Assembly (NCBI GenBank): GCA_013215775.1
Contig: JABSQO010000004.1
Location: forward strand, 62,001 to 126,000
Length of the DNA stretch: 64,000 nt
From: Piscirickettsiaceae bacterium
GTDB lineage: Bacteria > Pseudomonadota > Gammaproteobacteria > Nitrosococcales > Methylophagaceae
Direction: 5' to 3'
Below, one piece after another: positions 9,191 through 19,740 of this stretch. The notes beneath the pieces are model-generated. The model was not told where the DNA came from, searched no databases, and saw nothing but the letters and a program-made list of their open reading frames with translations. The translations under genes were made by a program, and so were the position numbers. How positions within the stretch are numbered: position 1 is the stretch's first letter; each line of letters begins with the position of its first letter.

Positions 9191-10024
9191 ATGAAGGGAA
9201 TACTCAATGGATTGATGTTAATTGGCCTGCTAATACAGGCTGATTTTTTGATTGCCGATATTTTTCGAAGTGAAGATGAACAAGGCAATGTCAGCTTCTC
9301 TGATCAGCCATCATCTAATGCGACTACTGTAAACTCAACGGTTAAAAGCTATCGTTACAAATATCATATTGCAACGGTCTATGATGGTGATACAGTCGTT
9401 TTGACGAATGGCGAAAAACTTCGCTTATTGGGGATTAATACACCAGAGATTGAAAGTCGTTATCGACAAGGTGAAGCGGGCGGTCAAGCTGCAAAAAAAT
9501 GGCTAAAAGATAAGTTGCAGCAAGCAGAAGTATTGGTTGAATATGATAGTCAGCAGCGAGATAAATATAATCGATTATTAGTGCATTTATTTTTACCGAG
9601 TGGCGAACATATCAATGAATCTATAGTTAGAGAGGGTTTAGCGACACTGAGTATTATTCCTCCTAATCTCCGCTATGTTGAAAGACTTATAAAAGCTGAG
9701 CGTGAAGCTCAACAATATGGCTTAGGTATTTGGTCTAGATCAGAATATCAACCCATATCCGTGACAACATTATCAAAGCCACAAAGACCTTCTGGTTGGC
9801 AGCGTTTTTTAGCGATGCCTAATAGAATAAAGATTGCTCGAAAGTATGTGTATTTAATACTTAGCAAAGATGTCGATATCCGTATTCCTAAAGAGAACTT
9901 AGATTTATTCCCCGAGTTAGAACTTTATCTTGGAGAAGAATTAGAAGTACGTGGGTGGGCATCACGTAATAAAGAACATTATTCAATATTAGTGCGACAT
10001 CCTAGTGCCATCATTTTTCTTTAG
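9191..10024 (+). CDS. Secreted thermonuclease (SNase) with N-terminal DUF4124-like segment
   Basis: The 277-residue protein has an N-terminal signal peptide (about residues 1-22). A short DUF4124-like strand follows (IFRSEDEQGNVSFSDQPS). Then comes a staphylococcal-nuclease domain (about 58-185) with VYDGDTVVL, LRLLGINTPEIES and DKYNRLLVHLFL carrying the acidic and arginine residues expected in the active site. A C-terminal stretch of about 90 residues has OB-like character (LELYLGEELEVRGWASR). It probably degrades extracellular or periplasmic nucleic acid. It converges with and overlaps the next gene by 14 bases. Confidence 0.85.
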   Translation: MKGILNGLMLIGLLIQADFLIADIFRSEDEQGNVSFSDQPSSNATTVNSTVKSYRYKYHIATVYDGDTVVLTNGEKLRLLGINTPEIESRYRQGEAGGQAAKKWLKDKLQQAEVLVEYDSQQRDKYNRLLVHLFLPSGEHINESIVREGLATLSIIPPNLRYVERLIKAEREAQQYGLGIWSRSEYQPISVTTLSKPQRPSGWQRFLAMPNRIKIARKYVYLILSKDVDIRIPKENLDLFPELELYLGEELEVRGWASRNKEHYSILVRHPSAIIFL

Positions 10025-10598
10025 CTAATTTTTTACGTAGTGTCATAAGTCGCTTATGATAATTTTCGGGATCACCATAAGCGATGAAATTACGGTAAAG
10101 ACGATGAGTGCCTACGACTTTTCGAGCATGTTTTATCGGGCAAAAATATTGTTCAGTTCGAGCGAGAATTTCTTTAATATAGGCAATTAATCCATTAGCA
10201 TAGGCACAATAGACACAATGAAATTTCTCAAAGATATTGAGATAAGCCAGCTGGTGGCGATCAACAACAATATAGTCACGTCGGCGAACTTTGTTGATTT
10301 TGTAAATGGGAAAGCAACTGATTTGATAAAAACTAACAAATAAGTCACTTATCAGCAGAGGGATAATCATACTGTAGATGATGGGTGCGGTTAAAATATT
10401 GATAGGACGGATGCCAAATAGCCAGCGCAAGGCACCTTTTTTCAATTTGCGGTGAGCCTGTTTGATATTGTGCTCAAACTCGACTTTTTTGCCTTTTATT
10501 CGGAATAATATCGACTCTTCATATTGGTGAAGTTCATTGTTTAAATCATTTTCTAATTGTTTTATCTGGTCGATGATTTGTTGAATGCGATCACTCAT
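10011..10598 (-). CDS. Conserved protein of unknown function with a CxxC motif
   Basis: This 195-residue protein begins with a charged coiled-coil (residues 1-55). A hydrophobic stretch follows (about 67-95, LTAPIIYSMIIPLLISDLFV), then a Cys-rich region, FEKFHCVYCAYANGLIAYI and EQYFCPIKHARK. The three cysteines and nearby His residues suggest a bound metal. I recall similar conserved hypothetical proteins in marine gammaproteobacteria but know no function. It overlaps the convergent nuclease gene by 14 bases and lies downstream of a channel-like gene. Confidence 0.75.
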   Translation of the reverse strand: MSDRIQQIIDQIKQLENDLNNELHQYEESILFRIKGKKVEFEHNIKQAHRKLKKGALRWLFGIRPINILTAPIIYSMIIPLLISDLFVSFYQISCFPIYKINKVRRRDYIVVDRHQLAYLNIFEKFHCVYCAYANGLIAYIKEILARTEQYFCPIKHARKVVGTHRLYRNFIAYGDPENYHKRLMTLRKKLAKEK

Positions 10599-10621
10599 CG
10601 CGGCAACTCCTTTAGGTAAAT

Positions 10622-11047
10622 CTATCTTTTAGGCCAGTATTTCTGCATTTCTAGGAATAAAAATGAAGCAGACCAAGTGATTAATACCAGACCTGTTAAT
10701 GATTCTAATCCGGTTAAAAAACGTATGTGACCTGTCGGTTCTATATCACCGAATCCTAAAGTGGAGTAGGTAGTAAATGAGAAATAACTACAATCGAGTA
10801 AGCTTTGATTGAAATTGCCTGTGAGTGTGCCAAAGCCATCAATGGAGATCATTAGGTAATAAGCCATAGCAAATAACCAGATTTCAATAATATGAGCACA
10901 TAGAATGGTAAAAACACCGATTAAAACACGATAACGTGGTTGTATCGGTACACCGGGTAATGTCTTTGCTAATTGATACAGTACTTCGTAATGGATAATG
11001 ACCGTGACGGAGACTAAAACTGTATTAATTATAAAAGTAAGAAGCAT
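10622..11047 (-). CDS. Small potassium-channel-like protein
   Basis: The 141-residue membrane protein has two N-terminal hydrophobic segments. A pore-loop/TM unit follows, containing FSFTTYSTLGFGDIEPTG and a final helix LTGLVLITWSASFLFLEM. TLGFGD corresponds to the potassium selectivity filter (usually TVGYGD), so ion selectivity may be relaxed. Such two-TM-pore proteins assemble as oligomers in the inner membrane. No cytoplasmic RCK domain is present. It sits between the unknown Cys protein and the diguanylate cyclase on the same strand. Confidence 0.85.
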   Translation of the reverse strand: MLLTFIINTVLVSVTVIIHYEVLYQLAKTLPGVPIQPRYRVLIGVFTILCAHIIEIWLFAMAYYLMISIDGFGTLTGNFNQSLLDCSYFSFTTYSTLGFGDIEPTGHIRFLTGLESLTGLVLITWSASFLFLEMQKYWPKR

Positions 11048-11062
11048 TAGATTTAGCTAGTT

Positions 11063-12166
11063 TTAATTGGCATGGTGAACGCGGTTTCTACCAGAAATTT
11101 TGGCTGCATAGACTGCTTGGTCAGCAGCGCTAATCAGTTGAGTGCTGGTATTGATAGATGTATCGTCTTCTCCCATGGTTGCAAGACCAATAGATAATGT
11201 GATTGATAATGATTCTGGTCGATCGATATTAAACTCGGTATCAGCAATAGTTTTACGGATCCTGTCTGCGATTTCATAGGCGACTTGGCTGTTGGTATCG
11301 GCTAATAGAATGACGAATTCTTCACCACCGTATCGAGCCAAGACATCACTGGTACGCATAATGTCAGTGAAGATATGGGCAGCCTGTTTTAATACACTAT
11401 CACCAGCTTGGTGGCCATAATCATCATTAACACGTTTGAAATGATCAAGATCGATAAACAGGCATGATAAGGGAGTTTTATTTCGCTTTGCAATGGTGAC
11501 CTCTTCTTCAACACGCTGATCAAAGAAACGACGATTATTCACACCGGTCAGGGGATCTAATAAGCCAACTTGCTTAATGCGTTCTTGTAATCGGCCATTT
11601 TCGATACAGGCTGAAATGACGGCCGCTAAATGTTGTAAAAAGGTGGTACCGATATTTGCTTGAAATCGCTCACGACTACGACTACCTAAATTGAGACTGC
11701 CAATTAATTTGTTTTGGCGTACTAAAGGTAAAATGGCAACGGATTGAAGCATTGTGGCTTTGGGAAATAATCGCTGATGACTGGGTGCTGAAAATGTCAT
11801 TAAACGCGGCTTTCTAACCACACTAAAGTATTGGCGGACAGATCGTTCATTATCAGTAAATAATAAACGGTCTTGCCATGTGTCGGGTATTGCAATGGAA
11901 TCAAGTAGGCGTTGTAATTCATATTCAGGATCAAGCAGTAATAAAGTGACTTCAGAAAGCTGAAATCGGTCACGATGTTGCTCTAGGATGATGGAGAGTA
12001 AATCAATTAAATCGGCGCTATTGAGTAGATTTAATTCGTATTCTTGGAAGTTATTGTGTTTTTGTTCGTTGTTTTTGGCAATGCGTAGAAAAGCATCAAG
12101 TTTTGCTTGTAATATTTCAACATCTTGTGGCATCTGAGGGCCCTGTGAGTATGAAATTCTCTCCAT
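11063..12166 (-). CDS. Diguanylate cyclase with N-terminal GAF/DUF484-like domain
   Basis: The product has a GAF-like sensory region at about residues 15-190 (VAILPLVRQNKLIGSLNLGS resembles DUF484). A GGDEF domain follows, with DPLTGVNNRRFF, FIDLDHFKRVNDDYGH and the intact active-site motif RYGGEEFVILL. It should make c-di-GMP in the cytoplasm. No membrane segment is seen. I chose the ATG at 12166, 6 bases after the comF stop; an ATG at 12205 would overlap comF by 34 bases. No inhibitory RxxD is obvious just before GGEEF. Confidence 0.9.
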   Translation of the reverse strand: MERISYSQGPQMPQDVEILQAKLDAFLRIAKNNEQKHNNFQEYELNLLNSADLIDLLSIILEQHRDRFQLSEVTLLLLDPEYELQRLLDSIAIPDTWQDRLLFTDNERSVRQYFSVVRKPRLMTFSAPSHQRLFPKATMLQSVAILPLVRQNKLIGSLNLGSRSRERFQANIGTTFLQHLAAVISACIENGRLQERIKQVGLLDPLTGVNNRRFFDQRVEEEVTIAKRNKTPLSCLFIDLDHFKRVNDDYGHQAGDSVLKQAAHIFTDIMRTSDVLARYGGEEFVILLADTNSQVAYEIADRIRKTIADTEFNIDRPESLSITLSIGLATMGEDDTSINTSTQLISAADQAVYAAKISGRNRVHHAN

Positions 12167-12171
12167 AGCTT

Positions 12172-12900
12172 CTAATGATGTCTTATTGTTCGGGCAATTG
12201 TCCATAACTCAATCTGATGTGCACCTGCTTGACGCAATGCTTTTGCAGCAACATTAGCGGTATGTCCCGTTGTTAATACATCATCAATTAATGCGATATG
12301 TTGTGGAATTGTGATCTTGCTCACATTGAATGCACGTTTAATATTTTGTTTGCGCTGTGAATAGGGTAGCGATGTTTGAGGTGCCGTATTACGAATCCGC
12401 ATCAAGATGTCATTGCGGGCAGGGATATTGAGTTGCGAAGATAAATCTTTTGTTAATTCCCAAGCTTGATTATAACCTCGCTGACGTAATCGATGCGGAT
12501 GCAAGGGGATAGGGATTAATAATTGAGGTAAAAGACGATCTTTGAGTCGATTTGCCATTTGTTGTGCAAAAAATCGAATTAACATTAAACCATCATGATA
12601 TTTCATATTAGCAATCAAGCGATCAACGGGTGGTTGATAACGGAATAAGCTGAAGCTAGTATCTTGTTCGGGTGGTGAATGTAAACATTGCCCACAAAGA
12701 GCAGTTTGATTGAGTGGTGATGCACAGCGAGGACAAACATGGTCAAATGTAGCTAAGTTTTGTATGCAAGCATTGCATAAACATGAGTGCGGGTTATTCG
12801 CTCCGCATAGTAGACACGGTGTTGGCATCAGTTTGCTGTATAATTGCGCTAATTGATGTGCTGATTTTTGTCGGTAAACTGATAGAAAATTCCGTATCAT
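12172..12900 (-). CDS. comF: ComF family phosphoribosyltransferase-like protein
   Basis: The N terminus has paired zinc-ribbon cysteines (CLLCGANN, CLCNAC, CPRCASP, CGQC). A type I PRTase domain follows, with IPIPLHPHRLRQRGYNQA and the PRPP loop IALIDDVLTTGHT. ComF proteins take part in DNA uptake and transformation; comEC at 42569-44842 would fit. The ATG at 12900 has GGAA about 9 bases upstream; an ATG at 12915 adds five residues and is equally conceivable. It is divergent from bioB, as in many gammaproteobacteria. Confidence 0.92.
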   Translation of the reverse strand: MIRNFLSVYRQKSAHQLAQLYSKLMPTPCLLCGANNPHSCLCNACIQNLATFDHVCPRCASPLNQTALCGQCLHSPPEQDTSFSLFRYQPPVDRLIANMKYHDGLMLIRFFAQQMANRLKDRLLPQLLIPIPLHPHRLRQRGYNQAWELTKDLSSQLNIPARNDILMRIRNTAPQTSLPYSQRKQNIKRAFNVSKITIPQHIALIDDVLTTGHTANVAAKALRQAGAHQIELWTIARTIRHH

Positions 12901-12935
12901 TAAGACTAATTCCATTTATCTAATGAAGTAGTATC

Positions 12936-13946
12936 ATGCCTGAAAATGTATCTAATGCCGATCAATTAATACGCCATAACTGGCAAGTTGAAGAAGTAAC
13001 CGCTCTTTATGATTTACCCTTTGCGGATCTAATGTATCGTGCACAGACAGTTCATCGCGAGAATTTTGATCCCAACTCAGTGCAAGTCAGCACCTTATTG
13101 AGTATCAAAACGGGTGGTTGTGCGGAAGATTGTGGTTATTGTCCACAAAGCGTTCATCATGAATCAGCAGTGAAAGCTGAGCCACTGATGAAGCTAGATA
13201 AAGTGCTGGAAAGTGCTAGCCAAGCTAAAGAAAGTGGTGCCAGTCGTTTTTGTATGGGCGCGGCATGGCGTAATTTAAAAGATCGTGATCTTGAGCGAAT
13301 TGTTGATATGGTCTCGGGTGTTAAAGAGTTAGGTTTAGAAACCTGTGTGACTCTCGGTATGTTAGAAGAGCATCAGGCTAAACGCTTAAAAGAAGCGGGT
13401 TTAGATTATTACAATCATAACCTTGATACCTCACCTGAGTTTTATGGCGATATTATCAGTACTCGTACCTATCAAGACCGTTTAGATACCTTGAGTTACG
13501 TTCGTGATGCGGATATTCATGTATGTAGTGGCGGCATTGTGGGCATGGGTGAAAGCCGTAATGACCGTGCTGGATTATTGATAAATTTAGCTAATATGCC
13601 AAGTCATCCTGAAAGTGTACCGATTAACCTGTTGGTACAGGTTGAAGGAACACCAATGGCGGAGATGGATGATCTTGACCCTTTAGATTTTGTTCGTACC
13701 ATAGCTGTTGCGCGATTGATGATGCCAAAATCCTATGTACGATTATCAGCAGGCCGCGAAAGCATGAGTGATGAATTGCAAGCCATGTGTTTCTTAGCGG
13801 GTGCCAATTCTATTTTTTATGGTGAAAAATTACTCACGACAGATAATCCTGATACTGACCATGATCAGCAATTGTTTAACCGTTTGGGTATCACTACTTT
13901 GGCAGGGCAACACACTTCCCCTGCTAAGGAAGCCTGTAGCCATTAA
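12936..13946 (+). CDS. bioB: Biotin synthase
   Basis: Radical SAM enzyme inserting sulfur into dethiobiotin, the last step of biotin synthesis. The 336-residue product has the 4Fe-4S motif [11 protein letters not shown] near residues 66-76. Conserved [13 protein letters not shown] and the C-terminal [17 protein letters not shown] are also present. It heads a tight operon bioB-F-H-C-D covering pimeloyl-ACP formation to biotin. Only 35 bases separate it from comF, so the promoters must overlap the comF start. I see no clear BirA operator palindrome. Confidence 0.97.
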   Translation: MPENVSNADQLIRHNWQVEEVTALYDLPFADLMYRAQTVHRENFDPNSVQVSTLLSIKTGGCAEDCGYCPQSVHHESAVKAEPLMKLDKVLESASQAKESGASRFCMGAAWRNLKDRDLERIVDMVSGVKELGLETCVTLGMLEEHQAKRLKEAGLDYYNHNLDTSPEFYGDIISTRTYQDRLDTLSYVRDADIHVCSGGIVGMGESRNDRAGLLINLANMPSHPESVPINLLVQVEGTPMAEMDDLDPLDFVRTIAVARLMMPKSYVRLSAGRESMSDELQAMCFLAGANSIFYGEKLLTTDNPDTDHDQQLFNRLGITTLAGQHTSPAKEACSH

Positions 13947-13962
13947 TAAAGGCTGTTATTAA

Positions 13963-15138
13963 ATGGCAAGCCTGCCTTGGTCAAAAAAATTAATTGCCGA
14001 TTTAGACCAACGTAAAGCAGTTGGTCGATATCGTCAACAACGTACACGGTTCGGTGAGCAAGGTATTGATGTTGTAATTGATGGTAAGAAATTACTGTCA
14101 TTTTGCAGTAATGATTATCTAGGACTTGCTAGTCATTCAGACTTAAAAAAAGCGTTTATTGATGCTGTTGATAAAGAAGGTGTTGGCAGCGGTGCCGCAC
14201 ATTTACTGACTGGTCATAGTCATTATCATCAAGCATTAGAACAAGCCTTAGCCGAATTTACTGGTCAACAACGAGTATTGCTCTTTTCATCGGGTTATCA
14301 GGCTAATTTAGGTGTGATTGATGGTTTAATGAACCGCAGTGATGTCCTTATTCAAGATAAATTAAACCATGCTTCGTTATTAGATGGCGGGCGTCTATCG
14401 GCTGCTGATCAGTTACGTTATAAACATGCTGATATATCAGCACTATCAACACGATTACAGCAATCTGAACAAGCAAATAATCGTTTAATAGTCAGTGATG
14501 GTGTATTCAGTATGGATGGTGATATAGCGCCATTGCCAGAAATTATTAGCCTAGCTAAACAACATCATACTGCTGTTATGATTGATGATGCTCATGGCTT
14601 CGGTGTGCTAGGTAAACATGGCAAAGGCTGTGTCGAACATTGGAAGATTGCAGATGAAGATGCGCCTATTATTATGGGTACATTTGGCAAAGCCTTTGGT
14701 ACCGCTGGTGCTTTTGTTGCAGCGGATGAAGAGGTAATTGAAACCTTAATCCAACAAGCTAGAACCTATATTTATACTACGGCTCAACCTGCAGCCATTG
14801 CAGCAGCCACATTGGCAAGCCTGAAATTAGTTGAACAAGAAGGCTGGCGACGTGAAAAATTACAGACCTTAATCAGTCAATTCAGAACCGGTGCAAAAAC
14901 GTTAGGTTTACAACTAATGGATTCTGCTACCCCGATACAGCCGATATTAATTGGTAATGACCAGCAGGCCATATCGATAGGAAAATCATTGGAAGAGAAA
15001 GGTCTATTAGTCGGTGTGATTAGACCACCTACTGTAGCGGAAGGGTCTGCACGATTACGCATTACTTTCTCCGCTAATCATAGTGAGCAAGATGTAAGCC
15101 GATTATTAGATGCATTGGAATCTGCTAGTGCACATTAA
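13963..15138 (+). CDS. bioF: 8-amino-7-oxononanoate synthase
   Basis: PLP enzyme condensing pimeloyl-ACP with alanine. The 391-residue product shows FCSNDYLGLASH, the Gly-rich GSGAAHLLTGH, the DDAHGFG Asp/His that bind PLP, and the Schiff-base lysine in MGTFGKAFGTAGAF. Length matches the family (about 385). The start is 17 bases after bioB. The BioH reading frame begins inside its last codons. Confidence 0.97.
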   Translation: MASLPWSKKLIADLDQRKAVGRYRQQRTRFGEQGIDVVIDGKKLLSFCSNDYLGLASHSDLKKAFIDAVDKEGVGSGAAHLLTGHSHYHQALEQALAEFTGQQRVLLFSSGYQANLGVIDGLMNRSDVLIQDKLNHASLLDGGRLSAADQLRYKHADISALSTRLQQSEQANNRLIVSDGVFSMDGDIAPLPEIISLAKQHHTAVMIDDAHGFGVLGKHGKGCVEHWKIADEDAPIIMGTFGKAFGTAGAFVAADEEVIETLIQQARTYIYTTAQPAAIAAATLASLKLVEQEGWRREKLQTLISQFRTGAKTLGLQLMDSATPIQPILIGNDQQAISIGKSLEEKGLLVGVIRPPTVAEGSARLRITFSANHSEQDVSRLLDALESASAH

Positions 15139-15884
15139 AGTGATGGGTAGAGGCCCAGATCTAGTGATGTTGCATGGTTGGAGCATGAATAGTGCTGTTT
15201 GGAATGACTTAGCGAATACGTTATCAGAGAGCTTTACCTTACATTTAGTCGATCTACCTGGGCATGGTCAAAGTGATTGGCAACAGGGCGATTTAAATCT
15301 TGAGGTGATGATTAACAAACTAGCGCAAGCGTTGCCAGACACAGCTTATTGGCTCGGCTGGTCGCTAGGCGGGTTGATTAGTATTGCTTTTGCGGACCGT
15401 TTTCCTCATCGTGTGACCAAACTTATTTTGATGGCGGCTACGCCCTGTTTTGTGAAAGAAGATGACTGGGATTGTGCTATGGATGCATCAATATTTAAGC
15501 AGTTTGCAGAAAATCTCAATGACAATCAGGCTGAAACATTACAACGGTTTTTACTGTTGCAAGCGCGAGGATCGGAGCATAGTCGTGACACCATTCGACA
15601 ATTGAGTGAACAATTAGCGATAGAAAACCCACCACCGAGAGCAGAAGCGTTACAGGCTGGACTAGAATTATTGATAAATACTGATATGAGAACTGCATTA
15701 TCTAATATTACTTGCCCAATAAAGATGATTCTAGGTGATCGAGATACTATGATCCCAAAAGAGATGTTGCTAGCAGTAAAGCAATTACAGCCTAAAGTGG
15801 AGATAAGCTTACTTGCCGGAGCTGGTCATGCCCCTTTTATATCTCAAGCTGTAGAATGTCAGACAATTATTGAACAATTTATTA

Positions 15885-15892
<8 letters not shown>
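15128..15892 (+). CDS. bioH: Pimeloyl-ACP methyl ester carboxylesterase
   Basis: Alpha/beta hydrolase releasing pimeloyl-ACP from its methyl ester after chain extension. The oxyanion region is VMLHGWSMNSAVW, the catalytic serine lies in GWSLGG, the Asp in ILGDRDTM and the His in AGAGHAPF. The GTG at 15128 has GGAA 7 bases upstream, overlaps bioF by 11 bases and gives 254 residues, close to E. coli BioH (256). An upstream ATG at 15110 seems less likely. It is paired with bioC in the same operon. Confidence 0.95.
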
Positions 15893-18134
<2,242 letters not shown>

Positions 18135-18135
18135 G

Positions 18136-18373
18136 TTAACCTGAACTCTGGATAAGAACAGCCATCCATCACACCTATTTTAGCGGCTCTTAGCGTTGAA
18201 TTTACCTACAATAGAATAACTATTGCTAAGTAAATTCACCTTGATATCCACTAAAACAAATGCACTGGTTAACATCAGTGCACCCTGTTTTCTTTGTTAA
18301 ATTGAGTGGTATTTATTGTTTAGTCACTGACATTAAAGGCTTGCTGACTATTCTTATCCAGAGTTCAGGTTAA
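18136..18373 (+). repeat. MITE-like element with 26-bp terminal inverted repeats
   Basis: The arms at 18136-18161 and 18348-18373 are inverted copies with one mismatch, beginning TTAACCTGAACTCTGGATAA. The 238-bp element has no coding capacity. TTAA at both outer ends may be a target duplication or part of the repeat. Inside are a nested hairpin (18198-18237, arms GAATTTAC and CAATAG) and a second hairpin (18262-18281, GCACTG). It fills the gap between two convergent genes exactly. I cannot assign a parent IS family, and no second copy is in this window. Confidence 0.8.
18198..18237. other. Nested hairpin inside the inverted-repeat element
   Basis: GAATTTAC (18198-18205) pairs with GTAAATTC (18230-18237), and an inner CAATAG (18209-18214) pairs with CTATTG (18220-18225). 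A second simple hairpin, GCACTG with loop GTTAACAT, lies at 18262-18281. There is no T-run typical of a terminator, so the structure is probably intrinsic to the mobile element. Confidence 0.6.
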
Positions 18374-19020
18374 GTTAGAAATAAAGTGACATTATCACCT
18401 TCCTGCCATGGCGGATATTTAAGCATGATGGATGAAAACAAGTCTGAGTTTAAAAAATTATCCAACCATGTTTTAAGTAGTGGATAAGGTGAAGTATCAA
18501 ACCAAGCTTTATCGACAAAAGCGAACTGACGAATAAACGGCAAGATAGCCATATCGGCTAAGCTAATTTTATCTGCTACCAAATAGCCATTTTTTGCTAA
18601 CAATAGTTCTAAGTTAACTAAGGTTTTTTCAGCCTGCTGGCGGTAATACTCTTGAGGGTGTTCGGGATAACGATCAGCGTATTTATAACGATCGAGAAAA
18701 TCTTTAAATTCACCATCATTATTTTCAATTAACTGTTGGCTAAGCTGATGTTGAGCTGAATTTAGGTCATATAGCCATGATTGAGGATCAGCTTGTTGTA
18801 ATGCCCAGAACATAATATCAATACTTTCATCTATAACGGTTTGATCAGCTGTGATTAATACTGGCACTGTTGCTTTTGATGAATAATCGAGTAATGACGG
18901 AGGTTTATCTCTTAGTACTACTTCACGCAATTCAACATGAACGCTACTAATAGCAATAGCTAATCGCGCTCGGATGGCATAAGGACAGCGGCGGAAGCTG
19001 TATAGAACGGTTTGTGTCAT
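18370..19020 (-). CDS. Glutathione S-transferase family protein
   Basis: The 216-residue cytosolic protein has an N-terminal thioredoxin-like domain with YSFRRCPYAIRARLAIA, whose Cys suggests a glutaredoxin- or omega-like GST chemistry rather than Tyr/Ser types. The SKATVPVL cis-Pro and DESIDIMFWALQ follow. The C-terminal helical domain has LADKISLADMAILPFIRQF-type residues (VADKISLADMAILP). Substrate unknown. Its stop codon (18372-18370) lies in the terminal repeat of the adjacent element, so the C terminus may have been altered by that insertion. Confidence 0.9.
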   Translation of the reverse strand: MTQTVLYSFRRCPYAIRARLAIAISSVHVELREVVLRDKPPSLLDYSSKATVPVLITADQTVIDESIDIMFWALQQADPQSWLYDLNSAQHQLSQQLIENNDGEFKDFLDRYKYADRYPEHPQEYYRQQAEKTLVNLELLLAKNGYLVADKISLADMAILPFIRQFAFVDKAWFDTSPYPLLKTWLDNFLNSDLFSSIMLKYPPWQEGDNVTLFLT

Positions 19021-19094
19021 AGCGGTCTGCTTAGAATCTTAATGCTGACGATATCATGTCGATATACGGCAAGAGTGTTGCTAATTATTCAGGA

Positions 19095-19697
19095 TCACCT
19101 ATTGAAAGTTTTAGCACGTAATGCTTCTGCTTGACGGGATAGTGTGTGTTTTACTAAGAAATTACGATCACATTCGCTCATATGAGTAAATACAAGTCTC
19201 AGGTGATAAGGGGTTTCTTTAGGAGCATCTAATATTTTGTCACAGGCGACGACATGGGCAACCGCATGAATAATATCGCCAGATGGACGAAGTTCGATAC
19301 TGATTTCGAATGCGTTTTTGCTCGAAAATTTTTCTGCGGCGAGGAATGCAATACCACCACCACTTAAGTTAACGTCTACTGGTTTACTGTTATTAGACGT
19401 ATTCTGTTCTCGGCGAACCGTTTGCGATATTAGATTAATCTTTTCATCTAGCATGCGGAGTGCACGGGCAACGTCCCGATCAGTTTGATTAATTTGATCT
19501 GCTAAATGATTAAAAGCAGTTTGTAATGCATTTAGCTGTTGCTTTTCTTGATTTTCATCATTGTGTAAAGGGCTTCTAATGACGTTACCTAAACGTTCGG
19601 CCTCATCTTCATCAAGAGATGAAATCTCGATAAAGACAGTGTCATTTATTCGAAAGAATTTGCGGCGATCACTATTAAATTCTGCCATGTTTTCCAT
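19095..19697 (-). CDS. PilZ domain protein (putative c-di-GMP receptor)
   Basis: The 200-residue protein has RRKFFRI near residues 11-17. A helical, heptad-rich middle (about 50-100) follows, then PVDVNLSGGGIAFLA (about 108-122) matching the second PilZ motif (D/NxSxxG). Both halves of the c-di-GMP binding signature are thus present, but the first lies far upstream of the second. The tail contains HLRLVFTHMSECDRNFLVKH. No output domain is recognisable. It probably links c-di-GMP from the local GGDEF proteins to motility or attachment. Confidence 0.88.
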   Translation of the reverse strand: MENMAEFNSDRRKFFRINDTVFIEISSLDEDEAERLGNVIRSPLHNDENQEKQQLNALQTAFNHLADQINQTDRDVARALRMLDEKINLISQTVRREQNTSNNSKPVDVNLSGGGIAFLAAEKFSSKNAFEISIELRPSGDIIHAVAHVVACDKILDAPKETPYHLRLVFTHMSECDRNFLVKHTLSRQAEALRAKTFNR

Positions 19698-19740
19698 GAT
19701 GTGTGATTCCTAGTTCGTCTATATCGATATTATGCCAGAT

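Noticed and set aside
12901-12935. BirA operator at the bio operon start
   Set aside because: No TTGTAAACC/GGTTTACAA-type palindrome is present between comF and bioB.
18135-18369. Small RNA or CRISPR-like array between the LapG-like and GST genes
   Set aside because: The structure is explained by terminal inverted repeats plus internal hairpins; there are no regular direct repeats with spacers.
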